Origin: Saccharomycopsis fibuligera x Saccharomycopsis cf. fibuligera
Lineage: Eukaryota > Ascomycota > Saccharomycetes > Ascoideales > Saccharomycopsidaceae
Assembly (NCBI GenBank): GCA_001936135.1
Contig: CP012822.1
Span: 1,280,335-1,344,334 of the forward strand
DNA length: 64,000 bases
Direction: 5' to 3'
The notes beneath the pieces are model-generated. The model was not told the origin of the DNA and did not search any database. It saw only the letters and a program-made list of their open reading frames with translations. Made by a program: the position numbers and the translations under genes. The stretch's first letter is position 1. The number at the start of each line of letters is the position of its first letter. Shown piece after piece: positions 19,543-34,355 of the stretch.

Positions 19543-20322
19543 ATGGCGCTCCAAAATCCAACGCTAACTCCTAACTTCTCTAATATACACTTTAATTTCG
19601 AACCTTTTCTTCGAAAAGAGTACAATTTTGCTCTCGATCCAGACAGACCTCAATGCAGGTTCTTCGACCAGAATGGGGCTTGTCCAAATGGCGCCAATTG
19701 TTTCAATAAACATGTTAGTCCAATGTTCCGCAATAAAGTGGTATGTAAGCATTGGTTAAGAGGTCTTTGTAAGAAAGGCGATTCATGCGATTATTTGCAC
19801 GAATACAATCTCAGAAAGATGCCCGAATGTCTATTTTTCTCTAAAAACGGGTTCTGTACTCAAACCCCAGAATGTATCTATCTACACATCGATCCTCAAA
19901 CCAAAATACCCGAGTGTTTTAATTACAATAAGGGATTCTGTCCAGATGGCCCAAAATGTAACAAGAGACATATCAGAAAGTCTATTTGCGAATTGTATTT
20001 GACTGGATTTTGTCCATATGGTATGAAATGCAATATGGGTAGTCATCCAAAATTCGAGGGAATAATGGGTAGAATGAGAATCACGCCCGATAAGGTGAAA
20101 GAACTCCAAAAAGAACAGGAAAAGAAAGCAGAAGACAAGCTAACGAATAATAATGTTGCCACTGCTGAGAACGTTGATGACGGAAACGAAGAGGATGATT
20201 ATAAACCAGAAGATCATGAGCTGACAGAACCTCCAGCTAACGAAGTAACCAACAAACTAAAAAGAGCTGCTGCGGACTCTGAAGAGGATTCTGAAACTCC
20301 AAAAAAGAAAGCAAGAACCTGA
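19543..20322 (+). CDS. YTH1: CPSF30-type polyadenylation factor YTH1 (five CCCH fingers)
   Basis: RNA-binding subunit of the cleavage and polyadenylation factor, acting in mRNA 3' end formation in the nucleus. The 259-residue protein has five CCCH zinc fingers at about 38-57, 68-86, 96-115, 125-143 and 149-168 ([39 protein letters not shown] and so on), the number and spacing of Yth1/CPSF30. The N-terminus [20 protein letters not shown] is the family's conserved lead-in. A lysine- and acid-rich tail (about 175-259) ends KKKART and makes this longer than S. cerevisiae Yth1 (208 residues). Start ATG 19543, stop TGA 20320. Confidence 0.95.
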   Translation: MALQNPTLTPNFSNIHFNFEPFLRKEYNFALDPDRPQCRFFDQNGACPNGANCFNKHVSPMFRNKVVCKHWLRGLCKKGDSCDYLHEYNLRKMPECLFFSKNGFCTQTPECIYLHIDPQTKIPECFNYNKGFCPDGPKCNKRHIRKSICELYLTGFCPYGMKCNMGSHPKFEGIMGRMRITPDKVKELQKEQEKKAEDKLTNNNVATAENVDDGNEEDDYKPEDHELTEPPANEVTNKLKRAAADSEEDSETPKKKART

Positions 20323-20863
20323 ATTTGTGTTATGGTATATTTGTACACTCTGTACCCAGCTTTGCTATTTTATTAGCAGAAGCACTTTTGTATTATATTT
20401 AATTTGTTAAGTTTTTCATTATTTAGTCTTTTTTTCAATGAATCGATAGGCATTGTTTTATTATTACATTTTATTAGTACCTGTAGATTATTAATTGTAA
20501 GGATTTTTGCGTAATGGTACAATACAAAATTTAGTTTAGATACTATATATTTTTTTTTCTTATATACAAGCTCAAAGCATATACACTACTTCCACACAGA
20601 ACGAAAATCTTATTAAAGTACTCGTATCCCGTCAAAACTTCATTGAAATCTAGCAAGTGCAGAGATGAATTTAGGCCAAAATTTAATTTCTATATCATAA
20701 TAACTTTGCCAAAATAATAAAACGATCTAAATACAACTCCGAATCTATTTATTCTTGGCTTTGAAATTTTTGTTTTCTTTACACTTCACGGTTTTTCAAG
20801 TTCTTGATAATCATAAATAAAACAACTTTAGTTCATTAATACGTAGTCATTTGCTAAAACAGT
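20323..20863. other. Convergent intergenic region YTH1/TOM70
   Basis: 541 bp, strongly A/T-rich, between two gene ends. Presumably both 3' UTRs and terminators. No gene or repeat seen. Confidence 0.55.
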
Positions 20864-22687
20864 TTAAGCACCAAGACCATATTTAGCTACCATTTCTTTA
20901 ACTTTAACACTCAAGTATGGATCTTGTTTGATTCTAAATTGCATCTTAGTAGCCTCAGCATAACTGGTAGCTTGAATTTTCTCTTCAGCAGTTCTGGCCA
21001 ACTTAGAAGCTTCTTCAAACAATTTAACAGCATCTTCTGGTTTTTCTTGTTGTAATCTAACTTGTGCCAAGGTTACTCTAGCTAATTCCGATCTTGGGTC
21101 TTCATTACAAGCTTGCTCCAAAATTTCGGCAGCTTGTTTGAATCCATCTTCACCTTGTCTAGACAAAATGGTAGCCTTGTTTACTAATGGGACGACACCG
21201 ATAGTGGTGACGCCAGCAGCTTGTTGCAAACGGTAAGATACATCAAATTCTTTAATTGCTTCAGTAAATTCTTGCTTATCGGATAAAATTTCACCATGGT
21301 AATTTGGAATTTCAGCAGAAGTTGGGAATTGTTTCTTGGCTTCAGCAAATTTCTTTTCAGCTTCATCAGTACGCCCTTCTCTGTAAGCAATACAAGCTAA
21401 TTGAATGTAAGCGTAGACATTTTCTGGGTTCAATTCTTTAGCCTTGACAAAGTTCTCACTGGCTTGAGATAAGTCATTAATCAAGTAATACATTTGACCT
21501 TTGTGATAGTAGGAGTCAGAGTTGTTAGCATCTTCAGCAATAGCAGTATCAAAATATTTGATAGCTTCCTCGAAATTACCTTTGTCAGCAGAGATCAAAG
21601 CCTTGAAAATATAAATACGTGGTCTTGGACTCAACGTCAAAGCTCTATCCAAATCAACCAAGGCATCAGCACTGCTGTTTTTCAAAAATTTCAAAGCACC
21701 AGAGTATTCCAAAGCAATTGCCAATTTTTTAGCATTTGCATCATCCTTTGACACATCACCGTAGCCAGTAATAGCTTGGTTGAAGTAAGAGTCGGCTAAT
21801 TCATATGATTGGTAAGTAGATTCCTTCAATTTTTCCAATGCTTGAGCCAAGAAGTCATCAGCAGTACCTTTTTCAACATCTTGTAAGCCTTCAATGGCAG
21901 GTTCTTCTCTAAAGGCGCCAAAGAATGAAGCAATAGATGAGACGGATGGCAAAGCAGAAGACTTGTTTTTAATATCTTCACTTACCAATCTTTCAGAGTG
22001 AAGCCTCAAGTTTCTTTCCAAAACAGATTCAATATTTCTGTTATCAAAACCGCCAAGAATAGTCAAACTGGCCAAATCAAACATAGCTTCAGAATAGTTC
22101 TCCAATTTCTCGTATGCAGTAGCTCTTCTCAACAAACACTTACCGTAATCTGGTTTCAATTTCAAAGCGGCAGTTGTGTCTTCGATAACTTTGTCGAATT
22201 TTTCTAAAGAGGCAAAACAAGCTGATCTGTTAGAGTAAAAAACTGGATCAGGCTTAACATTCAAAGAGCCGGTGTAGTAACTGATAGCTTTTTCGAAATC
22301 CTTAGCCTTGAAAGCAACATTGCCAGCTTCTTTCAAAGTGAATGAAATCTTGTCCTTGTCTTCTTCGGATAAAGTTTTGACGAAGTCTTCGGTTATGTTT
22401 GGTAAACCATCAGCACTCTTTGGGTAATCTATTTCCTCGTCGCTTTTGCCGTTACCACCTTTTTCTTTGTTGGCTTGCTTCTTCTTATTCTTCTTTTTCT
22501 TGTTCTTCTTTGCGTTTGGGGATAACGGCTTTTCGGCACTCGAGGAAGATGCTTGCTGAGCATTATAAATCAAGTAACCGGCAGTACCAGCAGCCAAAAC
22601 ACCGGCAGCAGTGAGGGCAACCTTGTGCTTATTGATGAATTCCCATACTGGGTTAGATGCAGCTTCAGATTGGACAATTGGAGCCAT
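20864..22687 (-). CDS. TOM70: Mitochondrial outer-membrane import receptor TOM70
   Basis: Receptor of the TOM complex that binds hydrophobic carrier precursors and Hsp70/Hsp90 chaperones. The 607-residue protein (S. cerevisiae 617) starts MAPIVQSEAA, has an N-terminal membrane anchor at about residues 21-41 (HKVALTAAGVLAAGTAGYLI), then a Lys/Asn-rich linker (KKNKKKKNKKKQ). From about residue 95 it is built of TPR repeats, for example LKEAGNVAFKAKDFEKAIS and YSNRSACFASLEKFDKVIE in the chaperone clamp. The C-terminal TPR array continues to KYGLGA. Stop TAA at 20864. Codon use looks strongly biased, as expected for an abundant protein. Confidence 0.96.
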   Translation of the reverse strand: MAPIVQSEAASNPVWEFINKHKVALTAAGVLAAGTAGYLIYNAQQASSSSAEKPLSPNAKKNKKKKNKKKQANKEKGGNGKSDEEIDYPKSADGLPNITEDFVKTLSEEDKDKISFTLKEAGNVAFKAKDFEKAISYYTGSLNVKPDPVFYSNRSACFASLEKFDKVIEDTTAALKLKPDYGKCLLRRATAYEKLENYSEAMFDLASLTILGGFDNRNIESVLERNLRLHSERLVSEDIKNKSSALPSVSSIASFFGAFREEPAIEGLQDVEKGTADDFLAQALEKLKESTYQSYELADSYFNQAITGYGDVSKDDANAKKLAIALEYSGALKFLKNSSADALVDLDRALTLSPRPRIYIFKALISADKGNFEEAIKYFDTAIAEDANNSDSYYHKGQMYYLINDLSQASENFVKAKELNPENVYAYIQLACIAYREGRTDEAEKKFAEAKKQFPTSAEIPNYHGEILSDKQEFTEAIKEFDVSYRLQQAAGVTTIGVVPLVNKATILSRQGEDGFKQAAEILEQACNEDPRSELARVTLAQVRLQQEKPEDAVKLFEEASKLARTAEEKIQATSYAEATKMQFRIKQDPYLSVKVKEMVAKYGLGA

Positions 22688-23257
22688 TTTTTGTTTTTCT
22701 TGAGTGTGTGATGATTATAATGAATTAAATAGGAAATTGGCTGATGACTGTACGTTGCTAAATCGGGCACAATCTTTTCGTCAAATGCTGAAAAACCTCT
22801 TGCGCGACTAGTGTGCTCTAAAAATGAGGATCAAGGAAATGACTTAAGAAAAAGAAAAGAGGAGTACAATAAATAAGTAACTTATTTAACAATTGGGTGA
22901 TACAGGATGGAAAACGATGCGCACAATGTACTTTTGTTGTCTCACTTTTCGCTTCTTTACTGATGTTGTTGTGTTTCCAGTTTTTTTGACCATTGATTGA
23001 CGAACTTGCTGGAGTCAGTGAATTGAGAGGAAAAAAAATGAAAGGAAAAAATGAAAAACCTTATGGGTCAGTGACATTCACGTGCCCACACAAAGTTTGG
23101 CTTTAGTCCATGCCAAAATTGCTTCTGTCGGCTGCTGTGTACTGCTGCGTGTTACTGCGGATATAATAAGAGGCTTGTAAACAGCAGAGAGGTCGACATT
23201 TATTACCTTCGAGCAATAGATTTACTGCTAACCCCGTGGGAATATCAAATAGTTATA

Positions 23258-23335
23258 ATGGAAGCCAACAGTGAATGCGATGTTCTTACGAGACTATTAG
23301 AGAACACCAAGTCTCTAATTTGGTCTGAAGAGTAA
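23258..23335 (+). CDS. Possible 25-residue mini-gene
   Basis: ATG 23258 to TAA 23333 encodes MEANSECDVLTRLLENTKSL followed by IWSEE. A TATA-like element lies about 90 bp upstream and an A is present at -3 of the ATG. I tested whether it could be a first exon: the only donor-like sequence (GTAAAT at its end) has no TACTAAC-like branch point downstream, so I do not propose splicing. No known family. It may be noise. Confidence 0.2.
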   Translation: MEANSECDVLTRLLENTKSLIWSEE

Positions 23336-23682
23336 ATTTCTTAAATCAATCTAAACAATTCTACAATTTACAATGTTTATCTTTTGCTTCTCATAATCGA
23401 TTAAACTGCTATCTATAATTATGTAACACTTATGCTTTTTTTGAAAACCAGTAATATGACAAACTTACTTTGAGTTATAGAATAAGCCTCCATTGGTGAG
23501 TGAATATGAACGGTAGCTCCCGAAAGATGATAAAAAACCTTTGAAAAGCTAAAATGTGTTAAATGCAATCCCAGAAATAAAATATATAAAAATAAAAACA
23601 ATAAAAACAAAGCTAATACAATATACGAACTAAAAACTAAGAACTGATGTGATGTCTAGAAGTTAACATTAAAAAAATGTTG

Positions 23683-23683
23683 C

Positions 23684-23731
<48 letters not shown>
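23683..23731. repeat. Poly(A) tract of about 48 bases
   Basis: Uninterrupted A run lying 12 bp beyond the stop codon of the minus-strand zinc-finger gene, so it is poly(T) in that gene's 3' region. It is the longest of several such tracts in the window. Confidence 0.9.
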
Positions 23732-23735
<4 letters not shown>

Positions 23736-23743
23736 GAAAATCA

Positions 23744-25261
23744 TTACTTTGCGTTTTTCAAAATATCGTTAATAACAGCTTCGTTAGTGGAGTTTGGATC
23801 ATCATAACTATTGAGATTGATATTAGAGTAAAGACTCCTCGTACCTGAAAATCTCATTGCCAAATCCGGGTTGCTATTATCAAACCCGTATGTGACACCT
23901 GGTTTAGCAAATGATCGATAACTGTTGAGCTGAGCTTGTGCAGCTTGCTGTGCCACAGAATTAACCTGGGCTTGATTGGAACTACCGTAAGTGTTGATGT
24001 AGTTCATATGCATGCTTGCAGTCATTTCTTCTTTTTCTTTTGCCTCTTTCATCAACGGTCTAATACATAGCCATCCAGTTTCTGTTCTAAAGTGTCTTCC
24101 TAATGCATCAGCTCTGGCAAATTTTTTGTTGCAGCCCCATCTAGTGACACCGTCTTTTAGCAAGCCACCACATTTGAACTTCTTATTACCATCATGAAGC
24201 AGTTCATGTCTCTTTTTATCATGGCCTCTGGTAAACTTTCTACCGCAGTGTTTACATGCAAATGGTTTTTCATCAGAGTGTGATTTGAGATGTGATCTGA
24301 GATTGTATGGCCTGTGAAAAACTTTATCACACATCTCACAAGGGTATCGTTTCGTAGTAGTAGCCAAATCAGCACTGGAAACTGCAGCCTTTCTTCTTCT
24401 GCGGCGAGCACCAACACCGCTATCCACAGCAGCAGAAGCTTCGGCAGCAGCTATAGCAGCATTGACTGTAGCTTTGGTGATTTTAATTTTACCATCACCA
24501 ATAGTATCAGTAAAGCCATAGGTTTCATACAAATGGCCATTGGCATGTTCATTGCTGGCCGCTGATCCAGGTATCATTTGATTAGGTGATAACTGATATG
24601 GTGAACTTGAATTAGAGCTAGTAATTTCTTTGTTACTTGCGGTCTCACTGCTATCCAACTGGTTTGCAGCGTACAAGTACATTGAATCTGCTGTAGAATA
24701 GCTGTAATTAGGGCCATTCAGATTATTGGTACTATTATGTAAAAGAGAAGAAGAGGAAGAAGAGGAAGAAGAAGAATAATACTCATGGTTGACATTATTA
24801 TTGTTACCGTAATAGTCATTAGCACTATGATTGCCGCTATAATGTGTTGAGTTAGCAGCAGTATTTAAAGAAGGTAAAAGATTTGCATGGCGGTTCTGAG
24901 GAACTTGAGAATATGAAAGTGGAATATTTTTTTGTGAATAGTAATTTATGGACTGGCTACTGGTGCCAGTCGCAAAGATGTCTTTTGTCACAATTCGAGG
25001 ATTTGGAATACCGGAACACTGGAGAAAGTTGCTGTTACTGTTATTAGTACTAGAATTATTGTTATTGGTATTATTGTTGTTGTTAAAGTTCATATTATTA
25101 GCAACTCGACTATTAATTGCAATCACAGGATTGCTAGATTCCAACAAATTGGAAGAGACAACTGGCTCTGGAATGTATCTCAGACCAAAGCTGGACATGC
25201 TGTTTAAGTTGTATTTTTGATTGTCAGAAAGGGAAGGAATGGAAGGGTGTTGAATGGACAT
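23744..25261 (-). CDS. C2H2 zinc-finger regulator of the CRZ1/CRZ2 type
   Basis: Predicted sequence-specific transcription factor. The open frame reaches upstream to a TTG at 25363, but the first ATG is at 25261 ([12 protein letters not shown]), giving 505 residues. Most of the protein is low complexity: an Asn-rich stretch, a Ser run near residue 163-172 and an Ala-rich segment. The DNA-binding part has two classic fingers at about 306-328 ([20 protein letters not shown]) and 334-356 ([20 protein letters not shown]), then the atypical third finger (362-399) with [31 protein letters not shown] and WLC, diagnostic of Crz1-like calcineurin-responsive factors. GKIKIT near residue 257 resembles the calcineurin docking motif PxIxIT but lacks the Pro. 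CRZ1 and CRZ2 are not separable from sequence alone. Confidence 0.82.
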   Translation of the reverse strand: MSIQHPSIPSLSDNQKYNLNSMSSFGLRYIPEPVVSSNLLESSNPVIAINSRVANNMNFNNNNNTNNNNSSTNNSNSNFLQCSGIPNPRIVTKDIFATGTSSQSINYYSQKNIPLSYSQVPQNRHANLLPSLNTAANSTHYSGNHSANDYYGNNNNVNHEYYSSSSSSSSSSLLHNSTNNLNGPNYSYSTADSMYLYAANQLDSSETASNKEITSSNSSSPYQLSPNQMIPGSAASNEHANGHLYETYGFTDTIGDGKIKITKATVNAAIAAAEASAAVDSGVGARRRRRKAAVSSADLATTTKRYPCEMCDKVFHRPYNLRSHLKSHSDEKPFACKHCGRKFTRGHDKKRHELLHDGNKKFKCGGLLKDGVTRWGCNKKFARADALGRHFRTETGWLCIRPLMKEAKEKEEMTASMHMNYINTYGSSNQAQVNSVAQQAAQAQLNSYRSFAKPGVTYGFDNSNPDLAMRFSGTRSLYSNINLNSYDDPNSTNEAVINDILKNAK

Positions 25262-26228
25262 CGCGGGAAGGAAAGATGAAGAGTCATGTACAAAATATCC
25301 AGGAGGCGCCGGCAATTGGACAAACAGGAAACCGTTCGGTTTAAATGTGATTGCGGCGTCCAATCTTCAAAAGCCCTACTGCATGCACCTAAAACAACCG
25401 CAGTTTTTCGGCATTTGGTAACCACATAACACCGCGTACATATGCATAAAAACACCGCCCAAATCTTATTTTGCATATATTTTATTTCCCGAGACCCCTT
25501 TACCCGGATAAAAAAGGAGGCAATGTGTTCGCCAATAGGCCGTGCAGTCCCCAGCAGACACCAGCGCCACTGCAAGCGGTGATTTTTCCGTCTGGCGGTC
25601 CTGCGAGAAAAAAAAAACACAAGCATTTGCCTAAACTTTTGGTTGTGTGTCGTGGTGCAATATTGCATCAATCGGTGTTTATTATTTTCTTGGACTTGTC
25701 TAGTGTGAAAAGCCGCTAGTGTGAAAAGCCGCTAAATTTGTTCTACTAAAGTGTATTCTGTTCTACAAGACATGTGTGCTATCTAAAACAAAACAAGAAC
25801 TTTGTACCCGTTAAGAAAAATGCTGTCCAAATTGGGGGTCGCAACAAAAGCAAAAAACATAAAAACAAAACTAAAGAAATGAAGAAAAAAAAATACAAAA
25901 ACTTTTGTCTGCAGTATATGGCCAAATCACTCAAAAAAAAGTAATTGCCGCAGAGAGGTATCCCGGTATGCAAATGCCGAAATAATGCAAGCTCATGTAG
26001 GGTGGTAAAGCACATCGGGTTTTCGGTTTCTCTTCGGTTTCTGCTCGACGGCTTATCGGTAAAAGCCTTGTTCATGGTGACTGCTCCATTAACTCCAGAC
26101 GCCGGCTGCCCTAGTACAGCTATAATTTTTATTGCTACTCGATTGTATTACGATTACACTAAATAATTCTGTATACTTCAATATGCATATATACGCCTCA
26201 AGCTCTATGTTTTATATAAGTCTAAGCC
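25262..26228. other. Upstream region of CRZ-type gene and 3' flank of ARO1
   Basis: 967 bp without a recognisable gene. It includes a two-unit 16-bp tandem repeat (CTAGTGTGAAAAGCCG at 25700-25715 and 25716-25731) and A-rich stretches at 25800-25940. The long distance to the regulator ATG suggests a large promoter or leader, as is common for yeast transcription-factor genes. Confidence 0.5.
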
Positions 26229-30968
<4,740 letters not shown>

Positions 30969-31020
30969 CTAACAATTGAAAGCGCTGCTGTTTATGGTTG
31001 TTGGTAATTTAGCGGGACGG

Positions 31021-31027
31021 TGAGTCA
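31021..31027. promoter_or_regulatory. Gcn4 site TGAGTCA
   Basis: Perfect match to the Gcn4 (bZIP) consensus TGASTCA, 71 bp upstream of the ARO1 ATG and about 395 bp upstream of the ACO2 ATG. Both gene products serve amino-acid synthesis (aromatic; lysine), the standard targets of Gcn4. Confidence 0.7.
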
Positions 31028-31135
31028 AACTGAAGAATTAGTGCATTTTTTTCCACCGCCATTTTAAGCGAATCCTCATCGAAATCACAAAAAAGAGGAA
31101 GCGAATGGAGTAGTAAAAAAATCATGCCGGTACAA

Positions 31136-31143
31136 TCACGTGA
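31136..31143. promoter_or_regulatory. Cbf1-type E-box TCACGTGA
   Basis: Palindromic 8-mer matching the Cbf1 consensus. A weaker relative, ATGTGA, follows 8-10 bp later. In Candida species Cbf1 has roles in sulphur metabolism and respiration; which neighbour it would control is unknown. Confidence 0.45.
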
Positions 31144-31422
31144 ATAACCATGTGATAGTATACCGAAACAACAGGTATAAAAAAAGCATTATGGTGTATC
31201 AAAAAGCTCTATGCTGCATCTATATGTCCCTATCTTATGATTTTTCATTTTTTACACTTTTTTTTGCAGTGTGAGCAGAAATCAGTCATCATACATAAGC
31301 ATACAGTGATTGGCCGGCCTCGGTATAAAAGCATTTCCTCGTGGGTTCTTCCTTGCTTATCTTGATTTCCTCACCTTTTCTATCTCTAACTTCAAATCAA
31401 CTAATTACACAACACCAGAGAA

Positions 31423-33974
31423 ATGTTGGCTTATAGATCTAAACAAACTGTATCAGGCCTTCTACGCAGAACCCAAACTGTATGTATTTGGCTTGTCCTC
31501 TTTTTTTTTGTTTTTTGTTTTTTGTTTTGTGTTTGTACTTGCTGTTATGCAGAAGAAGACTATGACACATCTTGCGGTTTTCTTTTTTTCAGCGTCAACA
31601 ACTAACCACCAACATCCACTAGGTGCGAACTCTCGCCTCTGCAAGCTCTTTAAACATCGATGTTCCTTCTGAATACAAAGCTAGAACTCCTCCGTACACA
31701 AAACTTGTCAAGAATCTTTCCAAAGTCAAGGAAATCTTGAATAATGAACCATTGACGTTGGCTGAGAAGATCTTGTACTCCCATTTGGTGGATCCAGAGG
31801 AGAGTTTGTCCTCCTTCACTTCTACCAAGCAAATCAGAGGCCAAGAATACTTAAAATTACATCCTGATAGAGTAGCCATGCAAGATGCCTCAGCTCAAAT
31901 GGCCCTTTTACAATTCATGACCTGTGGTATGCCAAATACCGCGGTACCTGCTTCCATCCACTGTGACCACTTGATTGTTGGCAAAAATGGTGCGGAAAAA
32001 GATTTAAAATCCTCTATTGCCACTAACAAAGAAGTTTTTGACTTTTTGCAAAGCTGTGCTGAAAAATACGGTATTCAATTCTGGGGTCCTGGCTCCGGTA
32101 TCATCCATCAAATTGTGTTGGAAAATTTCTCGACTCCTGGTTTGATGATGTTGGGCACTGACTCACACACCCCAAATGCCGGCGGCTTGGGTGCTATCGC
32201 TATCGGGGTTGGGGGTGCAGATGCCGTTGATGCCTTGACTGGCACCCCATGGGAGTTGAAGGCTCCAAAGGTTCTTGGTGTTAAATTGACAGGAAAATTG
32301 AATGGTTGGACTTCACCAAAAGACGTCATCACTACATTGGCTGGTATTTTGACCGTCAGAGGTGGTACTGGTTACATTGTCGAATATTTCGGTGATGGTG
32401 TTTCCAGCTTGTCATGTACAGGTATGGCTACCATTTGCAATATGGGCGCTGAAATTGGTGCTACTACGTCCACTTTCCCATTCCAAAAAGCTCATTACGA
32501 TTACTTGCATGCTACTAATAGAGGTCCAATTGCCAATGCTGCTCAACAAGTCAATGATTATTTTTCATTTTTGAAAGCTGATGCAAAGGCTGAATACGAC
32601 AAGGTCATTGAGATCAACTTAGATACTTTAGAACCACATATTAATGGCCCATTCACTCCAGATTTGTCAACCAAAATTAGTGAATTTGGTTCCACTGCTA
32701 AAAAGAATGGCTGGCCAGACAAAATTTCAGTGGGGTTAATTGGTTCTTGTACCAATTCTTCTTACCAAGATATGACCAGAGCCGTTGAATTAGTTAAACA
32801 AGCTAAAGAAGCTGGCTTGAAACCAAAAATACCATTTTTCGTTACCCCTGGTTCTGAACAAATTAGGGCCACTATTGAAAGAGACGGTTTGATAAACACT
32901 TTTCAAGAAAGTGGTGCAACAGTTTTGGCCAATGCGTGTGGCCCATGTATTGGTCAATGGGATCGTTCTGATGTTTCCAAACAATCTTCTGAAACCAATG
33001 CTATCTTCACTTCGTTTAACAGAAACTTTAAAGCTCGTAACGACGGTAACAGAAACACCATGAATTTTCTTACTTCTCCAGAAATTGTCACTGCCATGAT
33101 TTACTCTGGTGACGCAAATTTCAATCCTGTTACCGATACTATTACAACTGAAGATGGCAAGCCATTTAAGTTCAATCCTCCTGTTGGTCATGACTTACCC
33201 TCAGAAGGCTTTATTAAAGGTAGAGAACAATTCTATCCGGAAATCAACCCAAAACCAGACCCTTCTGTCAATGTTAACGTTTCTCCAGAATCTACTCGTT
33301 TGCAATTGTTGGAGCCGTTTGATGCTTGGGATGGTAAAGAATTGCAAACCACCGTTTTGTTAAAAGTTGAGGGAAAATGTACAACTGATCATATCTCTGC
33401 TGCTGGTGCTTGGTTGAAGTTTAAGGGCCATTTGGAAAATATTTCTTATAATACTTTGATTGGTGCTCAAAATAAAGAAACTGGTGAAGTCAACAAAGCT
33501 TATGATTTGGATGGAACTGGATTCTCTATTCCAGAACTTATGATAAAATGGAAACAGGAACAAAGACCATGGGTTGTGGTTGCTGAGCATAATTACGGTG
33601 AAGGGTCTGCTAGAGAACATGCCGCTCTTTCTCCAAGATTTTTGGGTGGTAAAATTATTTTAGTTAAATCGTTTGCTAGAATTCATGAAACTAACTTGAA
33701 AAAGCAAGGCATGTTGCCATTGACTTTTGCTGACGAGACCGACTACGATAGATTGTCAAGTGGTGATGTGTTGGAAACCGTTAACTTGACTGATATGGTT
33801 GCAAAATATGGCGATAATGGCGGCTTTGTTGACATCAAGGTGATCAAGAAAAGCGGAGAATCTTTTGTGATAAAGGCCAGACACACTATGTCAAAAGATC
33901 AAATTGAATTTTTCAAAGCTGGTTCAGCTATCAACCACATCGGGAATTTGAAAAGACAGCAAGGTCAAGCATGA
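31423..33974 (+). CDS. ACO2: Mitochondrial aconitase-family hydratase ACO2 (spliced)
   Basis: Aconitase-family [4Fe-4S] enzyme. It resembles S. cerevisiae Aco2, which dehydrates homocitrate in lysine synthesis, more than Aco1: PPYTKLVKNLSKVKEI, then LAEKILYSHLVDPEESL, ASIHCDHLIVGKNG and YGIQFWGPGSGIIHQIVLEN are Aco2-like. Exon 1 is 31423-31479 (MLAYRSKQTVSGLLRRTQT, an Arg-rich mitochondrial presequence). Exon 2 is 31623-33974; total 802 residues. Cluster ligands lie in GSCTNSS and ANACGPCIGQW. The C-terminal swivel domain has HNYGEGSAREHAALSPRFLG. An in-frame TAG directly before exon 2 forces the splice. The Aco2 versus Aco1 choice rests on recognised similarity. Confidence 0.88.
31480..31622 (+). 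other. Intron (143 nt) in ACO2
   Basis: Donor GTATGT at 31480-31485, branch-like AACTAAC at 31600-31606, acceptor CACTAG ending at 31622. The intron is T-rich, phase 0, and separates the presequence from the mature enzyme. The alternative acceptor TTTCAG (about 31592) would lead into an in-frame TAA and TAG and is excluded. Confidence 0.88.
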
Positions 33975-34355
33975 GCAATGCTTCTTGTATCTACAAACTG
34001 CATAATATTTTTAATGATTATATTCAACCTATTGTATGACTAATTCTTTTTCCATAGATAATAAAAATACAAAATAGAAAATCATACTATCTATTAACAG
34101 TACCCATATAAAAAGAGTAACTTTTTTGATGAAACGTAAACAATAAAATTCCCTGAAGCTCTAATAAAGCCAAAACAAAGAAAAAAAGAGTGATGATTAT
34201 ACAGTAAGTTAAATGAGTTGGACTGAGAAAAATTTAACCAAAAACACAAAACATTAACAACTTAAAAAAAAGTGATTTGAAAAATGATTAGAAACCGCAA
34301 CAAAAAAGAAAAAGCAACTTGAATTGATAAAATTAATACCAAGCAACTAATAAAA
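33975..34355. other. Convergent intergenic region ACO2/NSR1
   Basis: 381 bp of A-rich DNA between two gene ends. Presumed 3' UTRs and terminators; nothing else seen. Confidence 0.5.

Larger units (their letters stand above)
22688..23743. other. Intergenic TOM70/CRZ-type gene, with one possible mini-gene
   Basis: Just over 1 kb. It contains the TOM70 promoter on the right flank of that gene, a promoter-like stretch with GGATATAATAAGAGG near 23158-23173 leading to a 25-codon open frame (separate entry), and a very long A tract next to the zinc-finger gene's stop. Confidence 0.5.

Noticed and set aside
25262-25363. 34-residue upstream extension of the zinc-finger regulator
   Set aside because: Begins at TTG, not ATG; the first ATG in frame is at 25261. 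A non-ATG start cannot be excluded but is not supported.
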